Part shown: piece after piece, positions 8,737 to 16,087 of the stretch
Layout of the letters: each line of letters starts with the position of its first letter
How positions within the stretch are numbered: the first letter of the stretch is position 1
Assembly: GCA_018971835.1 (NCBI GenBank)
Contig: JAGWZW010000035.1
Location: forward strand, 1-34,955
DNA: 34,955 nt
Source: Alphaproteobacteria bacterium
GTDB taxonomy: Bacteria; Pseudomonadota; Alphaproteobacteria; Micropepsales; Micropepsaceae
Reading direction: 5' to 3'
The notes under the pieces: model-generated
The model's database searches: none
Told to the model about the DNA's origin: nothing
Seen by the model: only the letters and a program-made list of their open reading frames with translations
Translations under genes and position numbers: made by a program

Positions 8737-9731
8737 TACTTGTTCCCCGGAAGCTGAATCAGGTACGGAACCGACAGCATGTTCAGTTCAGGGATGTCGA
8801 CATACGTTAAGACGATCAAGGTCAGCACGTTAAGTGCCACCAGGGCGACCAATTTTCTTTCCGTAAACAGCCGTTCCGGTTTCTGGGCAACGGAACCGGC
8901 ACGCATCGACAGAGATAGGTAAAGTGCGAACATCGCTGCCATCAATGGCATCGCCAGCACATATTCGATCCGATACTTGACGAGGAAGACCGCGGCAGCA
9001 AATGCCGACAAGATCGCGTAGAGAAAGCATGAAACTGTGAGATTTTCGGCTGTGTAATGGAGAAACGAGCGGCGATACTTGCGCAGCAATCCCAGATGAG
9101 GGCCGGCCGCGATTTCGCGATATTCCGACAGCCGCTTCGCCGCCATCAGGTACGCTCCGCCCGCCCAATAGGCGATCACGAGCGAGGAAGGTGGAAGGGT
9201 GTTCGGCGAAACCATCGCCCAGCCAAGCATCAGGCGCAATGGATTGTTAACAGACTCGGAGATGACGTCGAGGTAGGCGACATCCTTTGTTCGGAACGGC
9301 TTTACGTTATAGATTACACCGGAGAGGAAAAAGATGAACGACGTCGCGGAGAATGAGTTACCCACCAATGTGGCTAGGCCGAGTCCGGCTACCGCCAAGA
9401 GTGCATACTGAAAAAAAACAATTCGGGGAGAGAGAGCCTTGTTTACTGCCGTCCGTTTTGATTTTTCAGGATGAAATGCATCGCAGGAACGGTCCAGCCA
9501 CTCGTTGATCGTGTAATTGGCGCACGCAATTAGGCCAGCGCTGAGAATGCCCAATGCAATGGTGACTGCCGTATTCTGACTGAGCGCCGGATGAACCAAG
9601 GCAACTGCGAGTATGATACCAGGAATTATAAAGATATGTTTAGTCGCGTGATCCGGTCTGGCAATAGCGATATAATCCAAGAAAACGGCTTCTCGGTCGA
9701 CGGCAGGTATGGAGTTCGAAACGCTATGCAT
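8736..9731 (-). CDS. UbiA-family prenyltransferase, related to polyprenyl-phosphate phosphoribosyltransferases
   Basis: This 331-residue protein has about eight or nine membrane segments. The first Asp-rich motif reads NYTINEWLDRSCDAFHPEK (residues 72-90) followed by SKR. The D-x3-D plus HPxKxxR arrangement resembles decaprenyl-phosphate 5-phosphoribosyltransferase (Rv3806c type) more than quinone- or haem-synthesis UbiA enzymes. A second motif, KDVAYLDVISES (149-160), follows. Known relatives transfer 5-phosphoribose from PRPP to a polyprenyl phosphate, giving the precursor of lipid-linked ribose or arabinose. It starts at an ATG with AGG about 6 bases upstream and heads the HAD-GtrA-glycosyltransferase group. 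The first motif has N/E in place of the usual ND pair, so activity and substrate need testing. No DprE1/DprE2-like epimerase is in the window. Confidence 0.78.
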   Translation of the reverse strand: MHSVSNSIPAVDREAVFLDYIAIARPDHATKHIFIIPGIILAVALVHPALSQNTAVTIALGILSAGLIACANYTINEWLDRSCDAFHPEKSKRTAVNKALSPRIVFFQYALLAVAGLGLATLVGNSFSATSFIFFLSGVIYNVKPFRTKDVAYLDVISESVNNPLRLMLGWAMVSPNTLPPSSLVIAYWAGGAYLMAAKRLSEYREIAAGPHLGLLRKYRRSFLHYTAENLTVSCFLYAILSAFAAAVFLVKYRIEYVLAMPLMAAMFALYLSLSMRAGSVAQKPERLFTERKLVALVALNVLTLIVLTYVDIPELNMLSVPYLIQLPGNK

Positions 9732-10315
9732 GCGCAGCCTTATGCAATTATACGTAATTCGTAGCAGGCCAATGGTGACCGTAAATACCTACAACTTGGT
9801 ACGGCTGCCGCGACGGTATGCACGCCGTGCCGTCGCGATTGTCTTCGGGCATTTGGTTACGATTATGATGGCGTCTCGGGTACGAGAATGCCGGGGCAGT
9901 CGATCGAGAAGGGAGAACTGCGGAGATGGCCGTTCCTGCGCTCCGGCAGCAACAGGCGCCAGACCCGAAATCGACGAACAGAGCATTCGATATCGGTGGT
10001 GATGCCTGACTTCACCTTGTTGAACTTAGGCGCGACGGCTTTCGTCCTGGCATCCTCGCCGAGCCCAAACGCAGGGAGAAGACGCCGAACGGAATGTTTG
10101 TCGTCCAGGCATTTCCACGTGCGCTTGCGGAATTAACGATATTCGATGGAATTGGCGAGCGGGCCTTCGACTTCTGTATCAAAGGGTACTTCCCGCCTAA
10201 ATTCAGTTTGGTATTTCTTCTTTCATATCTGGGCGTGTGAGAGAAGGGGCGTGGCTCCCGAACCCATTTATCGATGTTGGAGAGATGCTGGTTTCCGGCC
10301 GAAGCCGGGAGTGAA
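9732..10315. other. Intergenic region between the UbiA operon and the acyltransferase gene
   Basis: About 580 bases separate two divergent units. Promoters for both must lie here, but none is clear. A TATAAT on the minus strand (9747-9752) is too close to the UbiA start (9731) to leave room for its ribosome site. The right half holds a stop-interrupted open frame (9926-10237), listed separately. The first 190 bases are relatively A/T-rich and show no gene. Confidence 0.4.
9926..10237 (+). pseudogene. Unrecognised reading frame with one internal stop
   Basis: From an ATG at 9926 (GGGAG about 10 bases upstream) a 27-residue frame ends at TGA 10007-10009. The same frame is then open for 75 more codons to TGA 10235-10237. 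The second part is protein-like in composition, for example NGMFVVQAFPRALAELTIFD and CIKGYFPPKFSLVFLLSYLG. This could be a gene broken by a nonsense mutation, a small peptide gene followed by chance sequence, or just a chance open frame. I do not recognise a family. It ends shortly before the acyltransferase gene on the same strand. Confidence 0.2.
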
Positions 10316-11458
10316 ATGCATCGTAGGCGCCATATGACCAGACATAGTTTTTCAACTCTTGATGGACTTCGAGGGTTCGCGGCAATTGCGGTGTTGCTGT
10401 ATCATTTTTCGATATTTTCAAAAGTGCCGCGCCTCTTTGATAGCGGGTTTCTGGCCGTCGATTTCTTTTTTGTACTAAGCGGGTTTGTGCTTGCTCATGC
10501 CTATGAACGACGCTTTCAGGCAGGTATGGGGGTCGGGCAGTTCGCGGTCGTAAGAATAATCCGCCTTTATCCATTGTACGCGCTGGCGACGCTCGCGGAT
10601 GGCGCGTTCTTTGTCGGGCTTGCGATCGTTCACGAAGGTTACCATAACGAAGGCGCTGTCAATCTGGTGCATACCATTGCACTAAGCCTCCTCTTTATTC
10701 CCAGTCCCTCCTTTTTGCTGCCGCAAGCGCTCTACCCCCTCGATGGTCCGGCTTGGTCTATCCTGTTCGAAATGATCGCAAACCTGCTTTATCGCTGCTG
10801 TTTCAGGATCGCCACGACGCGTGTGCTGATCGCCGCTGTTTGTATCGCGTTTTTTGGCCTCAGCGTGGCACTTGGCATTTATGGCAGCCTTGCGGGGGTA
10901 GGGCCGATCTGGGCGACTTTTTTTCCTGGTCTGTTGCGCGTGGGATTTTCCTTTTTTGCCGGAGTCATTACTTATCGGTTCTGGTGCCGCAGCGCGTTGC
11001 GCCCGAGAGTGCCGGTGCTGTTTCTGATACTGCTGGCGCTCGGCGTATTCCTCGTCCCCGATGGCCGGGCCTTTACCCCAATTTTCGATGGCGCCGCGTG
11101 TATCCTTTTTCCCGTCATAGTATATTTGGGCGCCTGCAATGAGACGGCCGGCAGGGCACGGGATTTTCTCCTGACGCTGGGTGATGCGTCTTACGCGATT
11201 TACATCATACAGATGCCGTTTTTTGAGATCGGACAACACGTTATCGGCCATGTGCTTCATGGAGGAGTGTCAGACGCCTTTCGCTGGAGCTCGTTTTTGC
11301 TTTCGGCGGGCGTGGCCTGGTTGGCGGTTCTGGCGCACCGGTATTTCGACGTCCCGGTCAGAACCTTCCTCTCAAGGAACGTGCTTGCACATGTTGCACA
11401 TAATAGTGCGGGAGTCCGCGTCAGTTCGCACGTTACAGTACGGTCTGACGAACAATAG
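10316..11458 (+). CDS. Acyltransferase-3 family membrane O-acyltransferase
   Basis: The protein of 380 residues has about ten membrane segments and the acyltransferase-3 hallmark near its N-terminus: FSTLDGLRGFAAIAVLLYHF (the RGFAA and H of the family), then DFFFVLSGFVLAHAY. It also has RIIRLYPLYALAT and DGPAWSILFEMIANLLY, also typical. These enzymes sit in the inner membrane and add acetyl or other acyl groups to surface sugars. The start is uncertain: 10316 has GGGAG four bases upstream; 10334 (MTRHSFSTLDG) fits the family's usual N-terminus but has a weak ribosome site. It lies next to the polyprenyl-sugar cassette and near the export genes, so a surface polysaccharide is the likely substrate. 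A 6-bp hairpin follows the stop codon (11462-11478) without a T run. Confidence 0.85.
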   Translation: MHRRRHMTRHSFSTLDGLRGFAAIAVLLYHFSIFSKVPRLFDSGFLAVDFFFVLSGFVLAHAYERRFQAGMGVGQFAVVRIIRLYPLYALATLADGAFFVGLAIVHEGYHNEGAVNLVHTIALSLLFIPSPSFLLPQALYPLDGPAWSILFEMIANLLYRCCFRIATTRVLIAAVCIAFFGLSVALGIYGSLAGVGPIWATFFPGLLRVGFSFFAGVITYRFWCRSALRPRVPVLFLILLALGVFLVPDGRAFTPIFDGAACILFPVIVYLGACNETAGRARDFLLTLGDASYAIYIIQMPFFEIGQHVIGHVLHGGVSDAFRWSSFLLSAGVAWLAVLAHRYFDVPVRTFLSRNVLAHVAHNSAGVRVSSHVTVRSDEQ

Positions 11459-11809
11459 GGAGCGGCACCAGCTGCCGCGCCACTAGGCGCACGCGCGACG
11501 ATCTTATCGAACGGGCCCAATATCACGCGCCACCAGGGCCGATGCGGCACGCACCGGCTTGGCCTGTGGATGCCGTCAGCCGGATCGGTGCGCGGCACCG
11601 ACAACACAGTATCAGATCTCCGATAAAGATTTTCGACAGGGCGCGCGTCGAAGCGCTCGCCGCGAACAAAGATACCAAGCATAGAACAGCCGGTTTGCCG
11701 TCATCCGTTAACAACGTTTGATATTAGACGGTAACTTGTACAATTCGGGACAGAATTACCCGATCTGCAATGAGAGTGTTGGAGTGCTACGAGCCAGGAA
11801 GACATTAAG
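11459..11809. other. Intergenic stretch after the acyltransferase gene
   Basis: No gene is supported in these 351 bases. Near the start is a small hairpin (GCGGCA / TGCCGC, 11462-11478) that could help end transcription, though no T run follows. The last 110 bases are more A/T-rich and probably hold the promoter of the next gene: TTGATA at about 11717 is followed by TACAAT, but with only 15 bases between, so this is weak. AGGAAG lies about 8 bases before the next ATG. Confidence 0.35.
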
Positions 11810-12481
11810 ATGATGTCAACGACGCCAACTGCCTCCGGCACTGCTCTGCTAGCCGCTCTTTTTGCCCGTTCATCAGATTGCAATCAGGAAACAAGAGAAA
11901 CCGAGGACTGCGCTGACACAAGCCTGCAGTTGCTCGGCGAGCTAACCGAACGGCTCCATGCCAGCAGAATGTATCTAAGTCTTGCTGCAGCGCTGCGCCG
12001 CTTTACGCCCGACGAAGACAAGGCACACGACGCGGCGAGCCGCGCCGAGGTCGAACTGACGGAAGCCGAGAGTATATGCGCGCTCCTGCGGAATCGACTT
12101 CTAGCCCTTCCGGAAGATCGGGAGCGTTTGGTCGAAGAAGCCGACAACGTCACCATCCTTTCTGCCCGCAAGCGATTTCACTGCCAAAACGAGTATCACC
12201 CGTCAACGGCCAAATTGCCGATGCATTATTATATTCGCAAGGCGCTCGGTGAGAACGGCTCGCTGATCAAGATCGAAGGCGATGCGTGCGCGGACGATGC
12301 GACGGCCATCGCGCGCGCTCTTCAAATGGAAATTCAGTCCGGTACGACGACGATCGAGGTTTGGCGTGACAGCCGCCGCCTGTTTTCTGCTCCAGTTTGC
12401 TGCAAGCGACAGCGGATCAGGAAGACCTGGCAATTGTTGCCCTTTTCGATCCCACGCCGTCTCCCGCCAGCGATGTCCTAA
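11810..12481 (+). CDS. Unrecognised protein, possibly frameshifted near its 3' end
   Basis: The 223-residue frame starts with two Met codons after AGGAAG. Residues 1-130 are Ala/Glu/Arg-rich and probably helical. Residues about 138-195 (MHYYIRKALGENGSLIKIEG to TTTIEVWRDSRRLF) resemble a small alpha/beta domain of the kind found in short alphaproteobacterial hypothetical proteins. After residue 195 the sequence becomes Cys/Arg/Pro-rich and unlike a folded protein. From about 12370 another frame is open to TGA 12487-12489 and reads acidic and protein-like (ATADQEDLAIVALFDPTPSP), which suggests a frameshift or sequencing error. No function can be given. It lies between the acyltransferase and the LuxR-type regulator. 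Confidence 0.5.
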   Translation: MMSTTPTASGTALLAALFARSSDCNQETRETEDCADTSLQLLGELTERLHASRMYLSLAAALRRFTPDEDKAHDAASRAEVELTEAESICALLRNRLLALPEDRERLVEEADNVTILSARKRFHCQNEYHPSTAKLPMHYYIRKALGENGSLIKIEGDACADDATAIARALQMEIQSGTTTIEVWRDSRRLFSAPVCCKRQRIRKTWQLLPFSIPRRLPPAMS

Positions 12482-12567
12482 TTCAGTGAGATGCCGAGCG
12501 GCAGCACTGGGGGCTTACATCACGCTGCTACTGATTGCGGAATTCGCGTTACAGGAAGGCGCTCAAA

Positions 12568-12720
12568 ATGAGTTCGTTTATGCCCCGAACGCCGATTGCC
12601 AAACCGCCGGCACTCATCGTGGGCCTGCGGCAACTCTATGCAGAACAGAGAGCGCTCTCTTGCCGTCGGCGCGCATTCAAAGGAATGCCAATCATTTTCG
12701 AGCGGCGCCGACACCGTTAA
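12568..12720 (+). CDS. Possible small basic protein (50 residues)
   Basis: An ATG at 12568 has GGAAGG about 9 bases upstream and opens a 50-codon frame ending in TAA at 12718-12720. The product is Arg-rich towards its end (CRRRAFKG, FERRRHR) and has no recognised family. The otherwise empty 12482-12820 gap, a reasonable ribosome site and the small size allow a real gene, but there is no homology evidence, and a chance frame in GC-rich DNA is just as possible. Confidence 0.22.
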   Translation: MSSFMPRTPIAKPPALIVGLRQLYAEQRALSCRRRAFKGMPIIFERRRHR

Positions 12721-12745
12721 AGTATAATTAAGCATAAAATTACGG

Positions 12746-12758
12746 TGTAACAGTTACA
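12746..12758. promoter_or_regulatory. 13-bp perfect palindrome, candidate operator
   Basis: TGTAAC-A-GTTACA is a perfect 6-1-6 inverted repeat lying 63 bases before the start codon of the LuxR-type regulator and about 18 bases after a TATAAT hexamer. This position would suit a binding site acting on that gene's promoter, possibly for the regulator itself. No second copy was noticed elsewhere in the window by eye. Confidence 0.4.
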
Positions 12759-12820
12759 AGCTCGTAATGTACCAATACTGCATATACAAATAAAATACTG
12801 ACAACGCCGGGAAGTGAAGA

Positions 12821-13489
12821 ATGATTAGTCATTCATCAATATTTATTAAAACGCGCGCAATCAATACTGCGGCGTCGAGAAGTTCTATCGTGCCGTCACC
12901 GGCGACGCGACAAGGTTCCGACGCCTGGGGGTGCACACTCGCGTGGGAATGGCTCGTTATTTCTGACAACCCCCATCTGATCTTGAAAGCGGACCTGCGG
13001 ATAGCTTGGACGAACCGGGCCGCGCGGAGCTTTCTCTCGCAGATAGGACTTGAGCTCGATCCAGACGGCAATCTGCGGTCCACTAAGATTCCAAGACGGA
13101 AGCTTGACGCATTTCGTGCCGCGGTCGCAGAGGCCATCGCCGTCGCCGATGGTTGGCCGGATAACATCCATGTCGTTCCGTTTTGTGAGCATACGGCTAC
13201 AGCGTTGCACCTTTACAGGCTCGTTGCCTCTGATGATGTCGTCTTCGGCGGCGCTATCATCACAAAAGGTCTGGACAGCGTGATGATCGAAAGGCGACTG
13301 GAGGAATTCAGTTTGACCGAAACCGAAAAACGGATTGTCTTAAGCCTGATGAACGGGCTGACCGTCTCTGACATATCCAAGCGGACCGGCAGCACGCTCC
13401 TGACGGTACGAACCCATATCAAGCGAATCTATGAGAAGATGGGCGTCAACTCGCGCGAGAAGCTGTTTGCCCAACTGACCCGCCATTAG
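12821..13489 (+). CDS. LuxR-type transcriptional regulator with a PAS-like sensor half
   Basis: The 222-residue protein ends in a GerE/LuxR helix-turn-helix (about residues 163-220): LTETEKRIVLSLMNGLTVSDI, then TLLTVRTHIKRIYEKMGVNSR, the standard DNA-recognition pattern. The N-terminal half (about 40-150) reads like a PAS-type domain (LVISDNPHLILKADLRIAWT, then a helix and strands), without an Asp-phosphorylation receiver and without an obvious acyl-homoserine-lactone domain. It would sense a small molecule or redox state and control nearby genes; the surface-polysaccharide genes are the obvious targets by location. A palindrome and A/T-rich promoter region lie upstream. It is the last protein gene of the accessory block before tRNA-Ala. 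Confidence 0.82.
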   Translation: MISHSSIFIKTRAINTAASRSSIVPSPATRQGSDAWGCTLAWEWLVISDNPHLILKADLRIAWTNRAARSFLSQIGLELDPDGNLRSTKIPRRKLDAFRAAVAEAIAVADGWPDNIHVVPFCEHTATALHLYRLVASDDVVFGGAIITKGLDSVMIERRLEEFSLTETEKRIVLSLMNGLTVSDISKRTGSTLLTVRTHIKRIYEKMGVNSREKLFAQLTRH

Positions 13490-13744
13490 GCCCCCCTCGA
13501 TCGCACAACAAACGTCCGCACGCATCCGCGGCGATCTGCTTGCATCGGCCCAATATCGTGCCGCCGTGACTTGCCTCTCTTGATGGATATCGAACGCCAG
13601 ATCGTCTGCCTGGCTGTCCTTATCGTTTTGAGCGCCGGCTTGCCCGTTACGCACGCGGCCAGATGCCTATCAGCCGGGGCGTTACCCCGAAGCTGGCTGA
13701 CTTGCCGAAAGGCTGGCGCTCTCGCCATGATGCCTGGAAACAGC
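13490..13744. other. Gap between the regulator gene and tRNA-Ala
   Basis: I see no gene in these 255 bases. They lie immediately downstream of the 3' end of tRNA-Ala, where an island junction or a decayed integrase would be expected, but no integrase motif or duplicated tRNA 3' end is visible. Confidence 0.4.
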
Positions 13745-13820
13745 TGGTGGAGCTGAGCGGGATCGAACCGCTGACCTCGTGAATGCCATTCACGCGCTCT
13801 CCCAACTGAGCTACAGCCCC
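13745..13820 (-). tRNA. tRNA-Ala (anticodon GGC)
   Basis: Read on the minus strand, the 76-base sequence begins GGGGCTGTAGCTCAG, has an anticodon arm CGTGA-ATGGCAT-TCACG with anticodon GGC, a T arm with GGTTCGATCC, and ends in an encoded CCA. The acceptor stem pairs over seven positions with one G-U. Its 3' end points left, towards the accessory surface-polysaccharide block. The TIGR02300-type gene and aroA lie on the other side. Confidence 0.97.
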
Positions 13821-13828
13821 GTCCAGAT

Positions 13829-13852
13829 CACCCGGCCTTGGGGAGCCGGGTG
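13829..13852. terminator. Hairpin between the zinc-ribbon gene and tRNA-Ala
   Basis: CACCCGGC (13829-13836) pairs perfectly with GCCGGGTG (13845-13852) across an 8-base loop. It sits between the end of the TIGR02300-type gene and the tRNA, both on the minus strand. No T run follows on either strand, so it could be a weak terminator or a processing signal. Confidence 0.4.
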
Positions 13853-13873
13853 GAAACGCATGCGGACCGGCCC

Positions 13874-14353
13874 TTAGGGCTCGTCCTTTTCGATGTCGGC
13901 ATCGATGATGCCCGAGACGTCGTCTTCCTCGTCTTCGTCGACCTCGGCGAGCAGGTCATCGTCCTCGTCGTCTTCGACTTCCTCGTCGTCCTCGATGTCG
14001 GCGAGGTCGTCTTCGTCCTCGCCCTCGACCACCGACATACCGGCGTCTTCGAGGTCTTCCTCTTCTTCTTCGTCCTCTTCCTCATCGGCGAGGACAGGAG
14101 CTTCCACGGTCTCGACCTCGGCCTCTTCGGCTTCCTCCTCGACCTCCTCCTCAGTCTCCTCTTCTTCCTCGCGCTCGACTTCGGCCTCGGTCTTCTGGGG
14201 TTCGGGCTGGCGTGGGCGGCGCTGCTTATACAGCGCCTCGGGCTCGAAAGTGAATGCGCATTTCGGGCATTCGATCGGCCGCTTCTGAAGATCGTAGAAG
14301 CGGGCGCCGCAAGTCGGGCACACGCGCTTCGTTCCGAGATCCGCCTTGACCAA
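13874..14353 (-). CDS. TIGR02300-type zinc-ribbon protein with a highly acidic tail
   Basis: The 159-residue protein starts with LGTKRVCPTCGARFYDLQKR and IECPKCAFTFEPE: two CxxC pairs (C12/C15 and C29/C32) forming a probable zinc ribbon and including the FYDLQ motif of the TIGR02300 (FYDLN acid domain) family. From about residue 55 to the end it is dominated by Glu and Asp. The molecular function is unknown. In my knowledge the family is mostly alphaproteobacterial and often sits near aroA, as here, where it is divergent from aroA. The low-complexity codons (GAG/GAA/GAC runs) explain the long overlapping frames on the opposite strand. The start follows from the conserved N-terminus. Confidence 0.9.
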   Translation of the reverse strand: MVKADLGTKRVCPTCGARFYDLQKRPIECPKCAFTFEPEALYKQRRPRQPEPQKTEAEVEREEEEETEEEVEEEAEEAEVETVEAPVLADEEEDEEEEEDLEDAGMSVVEGEDEDDLADIEDDEEVEDDEDDDLLAEVDEDEEDDVSGIIDADIEKDEP

Positions 14354-14528
14354 AGTGCTCTTTCCCGCCTCTGTCGATTGCGAAGGGCTGGTCGTTTGCC
14401 ACGGCCCGGGCCGCCTGTCAAAGCGATAATTGCGCCCGATGGCGATTAGATTCCAGGCTTGACGGCGCCACCGGTTCCTTTAGGCAATTCCGGGACTTTT
14501 TCCACCCCCGCCCGCAAGGCGCCCCGCT

Positions 14529-15872
14529 ATGGCCCATACCGCGTCCTCCCATCCCATGATCGCCCGCGCCGCTGGGCCGCTTTCGGGCACCGCCCGGGTT
14601 CCCGGGGACAAGTCGATCTCTCACCGGGCCCTGATTCTGGGCACGCTGGCGGTGGGCGAAACCCGGATTTCCGGGCTTCTGGAAGCCGAGGACGTGCTCA
14701 ACACCGCCGAAGCCATGCGCGCCTTCGGGGCCTCGGTGGTGCGGGTAGGGCCCGGCGGCTGGCATATCCACGGAGTCGGCGTGGGCGGGTTGGCCGAGCC
14801 GGAAAGCGTCCTCGACTTCGGCAATTCCGGCACTGGCTCGCGCCTGGTCATGGGGCTGATGGCGACGTCGCCCATCTCCGCCGTCTTTACGGGCGACGCC
14901 AGCCTGCGCCGCCGGCCGATGAGCCGGGTGCTGGAGCCGCTCAGGCTGTTCGGCGCCGAGGCGGTGGCGCGCGAAGGTGGACTGATGCCGCTGACGTTGA
15001 AGGGCGCGGGCGATGCCATGCCGGTGCGCCATCATGTGAAGGTGGCCTCGGCGCAGGTGAAGTCCGCCCTGCTGCTGGCGGCACTGAACGCACCGGGCAA
15101 GAGCACGATTTCACAAAGCGCGCTCACCCGCGACCACACCGAGAAGATGCTGGCGGCCTTCGGCGCAGAGATTTCGGTCGAGCCGCTGGAGGGGGGCGGG
15201 GAGGCCGTTACCGTCACCGGCGAGGCGGAACTGAAGCCGGCCCAGGTGGATGTGCCACGCGATCCGTCCTCCGCGGCGTTTCCGCTGGTGGCGGCGCTGC
15301 TGGTGCCGGGCTCGGAGGTGTTGATCCCCGCGGTGCTGCTCAATCCGCGGCGCATCGGGCTGCTCTATGCCCTGCGCGAGATGGGCGCGAATGTAGAAGT
15401 CACCAACCGGCGGCTGAGCGGCGGCGAGGAGGTGGGCGATCTCACCGTGCGCGCCTCGGCGCTCAAGGGTTTCGAGGTGCCGGCCGAATGGGCGCCCTCG
15501 ATGATTGACGAATACCCGATCCTCTCGGTGGCCGCGGCCTTCGCCAGCGGGCGCACGGTGATGCGCGGGCTGGAAGAGTTGCGCGTCAAGGAGAGCGACC
15601 GGCTGGCGGCGATGGCTGCCGGGCTCAAGGCCATCGGCGTGCGGGTGGAAGAACTGCCCGACGGCCTCATCATCGAAGGTACCGGCGGCGAGGTGAGGGG
15701 CTGCGCCACCGTCGAAACCCACATGGACCACCGCATCGCCATGAGCTTTCTGGTGGCGGGCCTGGCCACGCGCGAGCCCGTCACGGTGGACGACACCGCC
15801 ATGATCGCCACCTCCTTCCCCGAATTTGTCCACCTGATGCAGAATCTCGGCGCGGAGCTGGTGGAGGGATAG
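14529..15872 (+). CDS. aroA: 3-phosphoshikimate 1-carboxyvinyltransferase (EPSP synthase, class II)
   Basis: The 447-residue cytoplasmic enzyme joins shikimate-3-phosphate and phosphoenolpyruvate in the sixth step of chorismate synthesis. Motifs: [13 protein letters not shown] (residues 23-35), [14 protein letters not shown] (96-109), [30 protein letters not shown] (catalytic Asp region) and LRVKESDRL. The [12 protein letters not shown] and TRDHTEKML versions identify the class II type (as in Agrobacterium CP4). The residue matching CP4 Ala100 is Gly here (GNSG, position 101), as in sensitive enzymes, so intrinsic glyphosate tolerance at this site is not predicted. The start gives an N-terminus like that of homologues; its ribosome site is weak. 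It is followed by a toxin-antitoxin pair and cmk on the same strand. Confidence 0.97.
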   Translation: MAHTASSHPMIARAAGPLSGTARVPGDKSISHRALILGTLAVGETRISGLLEAEDVLNTAEAMRAFGASVVRVGPGGWHIHGVGVGGLAEPESVLDFGNSGTGSRLVMGLMATSPISAVFTGDASLRRRPMSRVLEPLRLFGAEAVAREGGLMPLTLKGAGDAMPVRHHVKVASAQVKSALLLAALNAPGKSTISQSALTRDHTEKMLAAFGAEISVEPLEGGGEAVTVTGEAELKPAQVDVPRDPSSAAFPLVAALLVPGSEVLIPAVLLNPRRIGLLYALREMGANVEVTNRRLSGGEEVGDLTVRASALKGFEVPAEWAPSMIDEYPILSVAAAFASGRTVMRGLEELRVKESDRLAAMAAGLKAIGVRVEELPDGLIIEGTGGEVRGCATVETHMDHRIAMSFLVAGLATREPVTVDDTAMIATSFPEFVHLMQNLGAELVEG

Positions 15873-15910
15873 GATTTCGCATTTGCGGCTGGACGGGCTA
15901 TAATTTGGCC

Positions 15911-16087
15911 ATGACGCCCAAGCCTGAAACCGCCACCAAGCCGGACACCGATGCCGAATATCTCGCGGCGGTGGATGAAGGCCTTGCCGATGCAGAGGCC
16001 GGACGCACCGTGAGTTACGAGAAAATCCGGCGCTGGCTTCTGTCCTGGGGCAGCGACAAGGAACTGCCGCCGCCCGAATGCCCGTAA
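15911..16087 (+). CDS. Small antitoxin of a ParE/RelE-type toxin-antitoxin pair
   Basis: This 58-residue acidic protein has the conserved stretch AEYLAAVDEGLADAEAGRTV, then YEKIRRWLLSWGSDKELPPP, a pattern common in antitoxin partners of ParE-like toxins. It would bind and neutralise the toxin encoded next, with which it overlaps by 10 bases. The ATG at 15911 is preferred over a TTG two codons upstream. No ribbon-helix-helix or helix-turn-helix DNA-binding domain is obvious, so autoregulation is doubtful. It lies 38 bases after aroA, and with the toxin gene it splits the usual aroA-cmk pair. Confidence 0.78.
   Translation: MTPKPETATKPDTDAEYLAAVDEGLADAEAGRTVSYEKIRRWLLSWGSDKELPPPECP

Larger units (their letters stand above)
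12482..12820. promoter_or_regulatory. Upstream region of the LuxR-type regulator gene
   Basis: These 339 bases carry only the doubtful 50-codon frame. The last 100 bases are distinctly A/T-rich, with TATAAT at 12723-12728 as a possible -10 element (no good -35 seen) and the palindrome at 12746-12758 just after it. A GGAAG-type ribosome site precedes the ATG at 12821. This is the probable promoter and operator of the regulator gene. Confidence 0.45.

Noticed and set aside
9747..9752. TATAAT on the minus strand as a -10 element for the UbiA operon
   Set aside because: Its start site would leave only about ten leader bases and would split the AGG ribosome site; no -35 element is seen.
13838..14449. 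Long open frames opposite the acidic-tailed protein gene
   Set aside because: They are produced by the low-complexity GAG/GAC codons on the other strand and show no protein motif.
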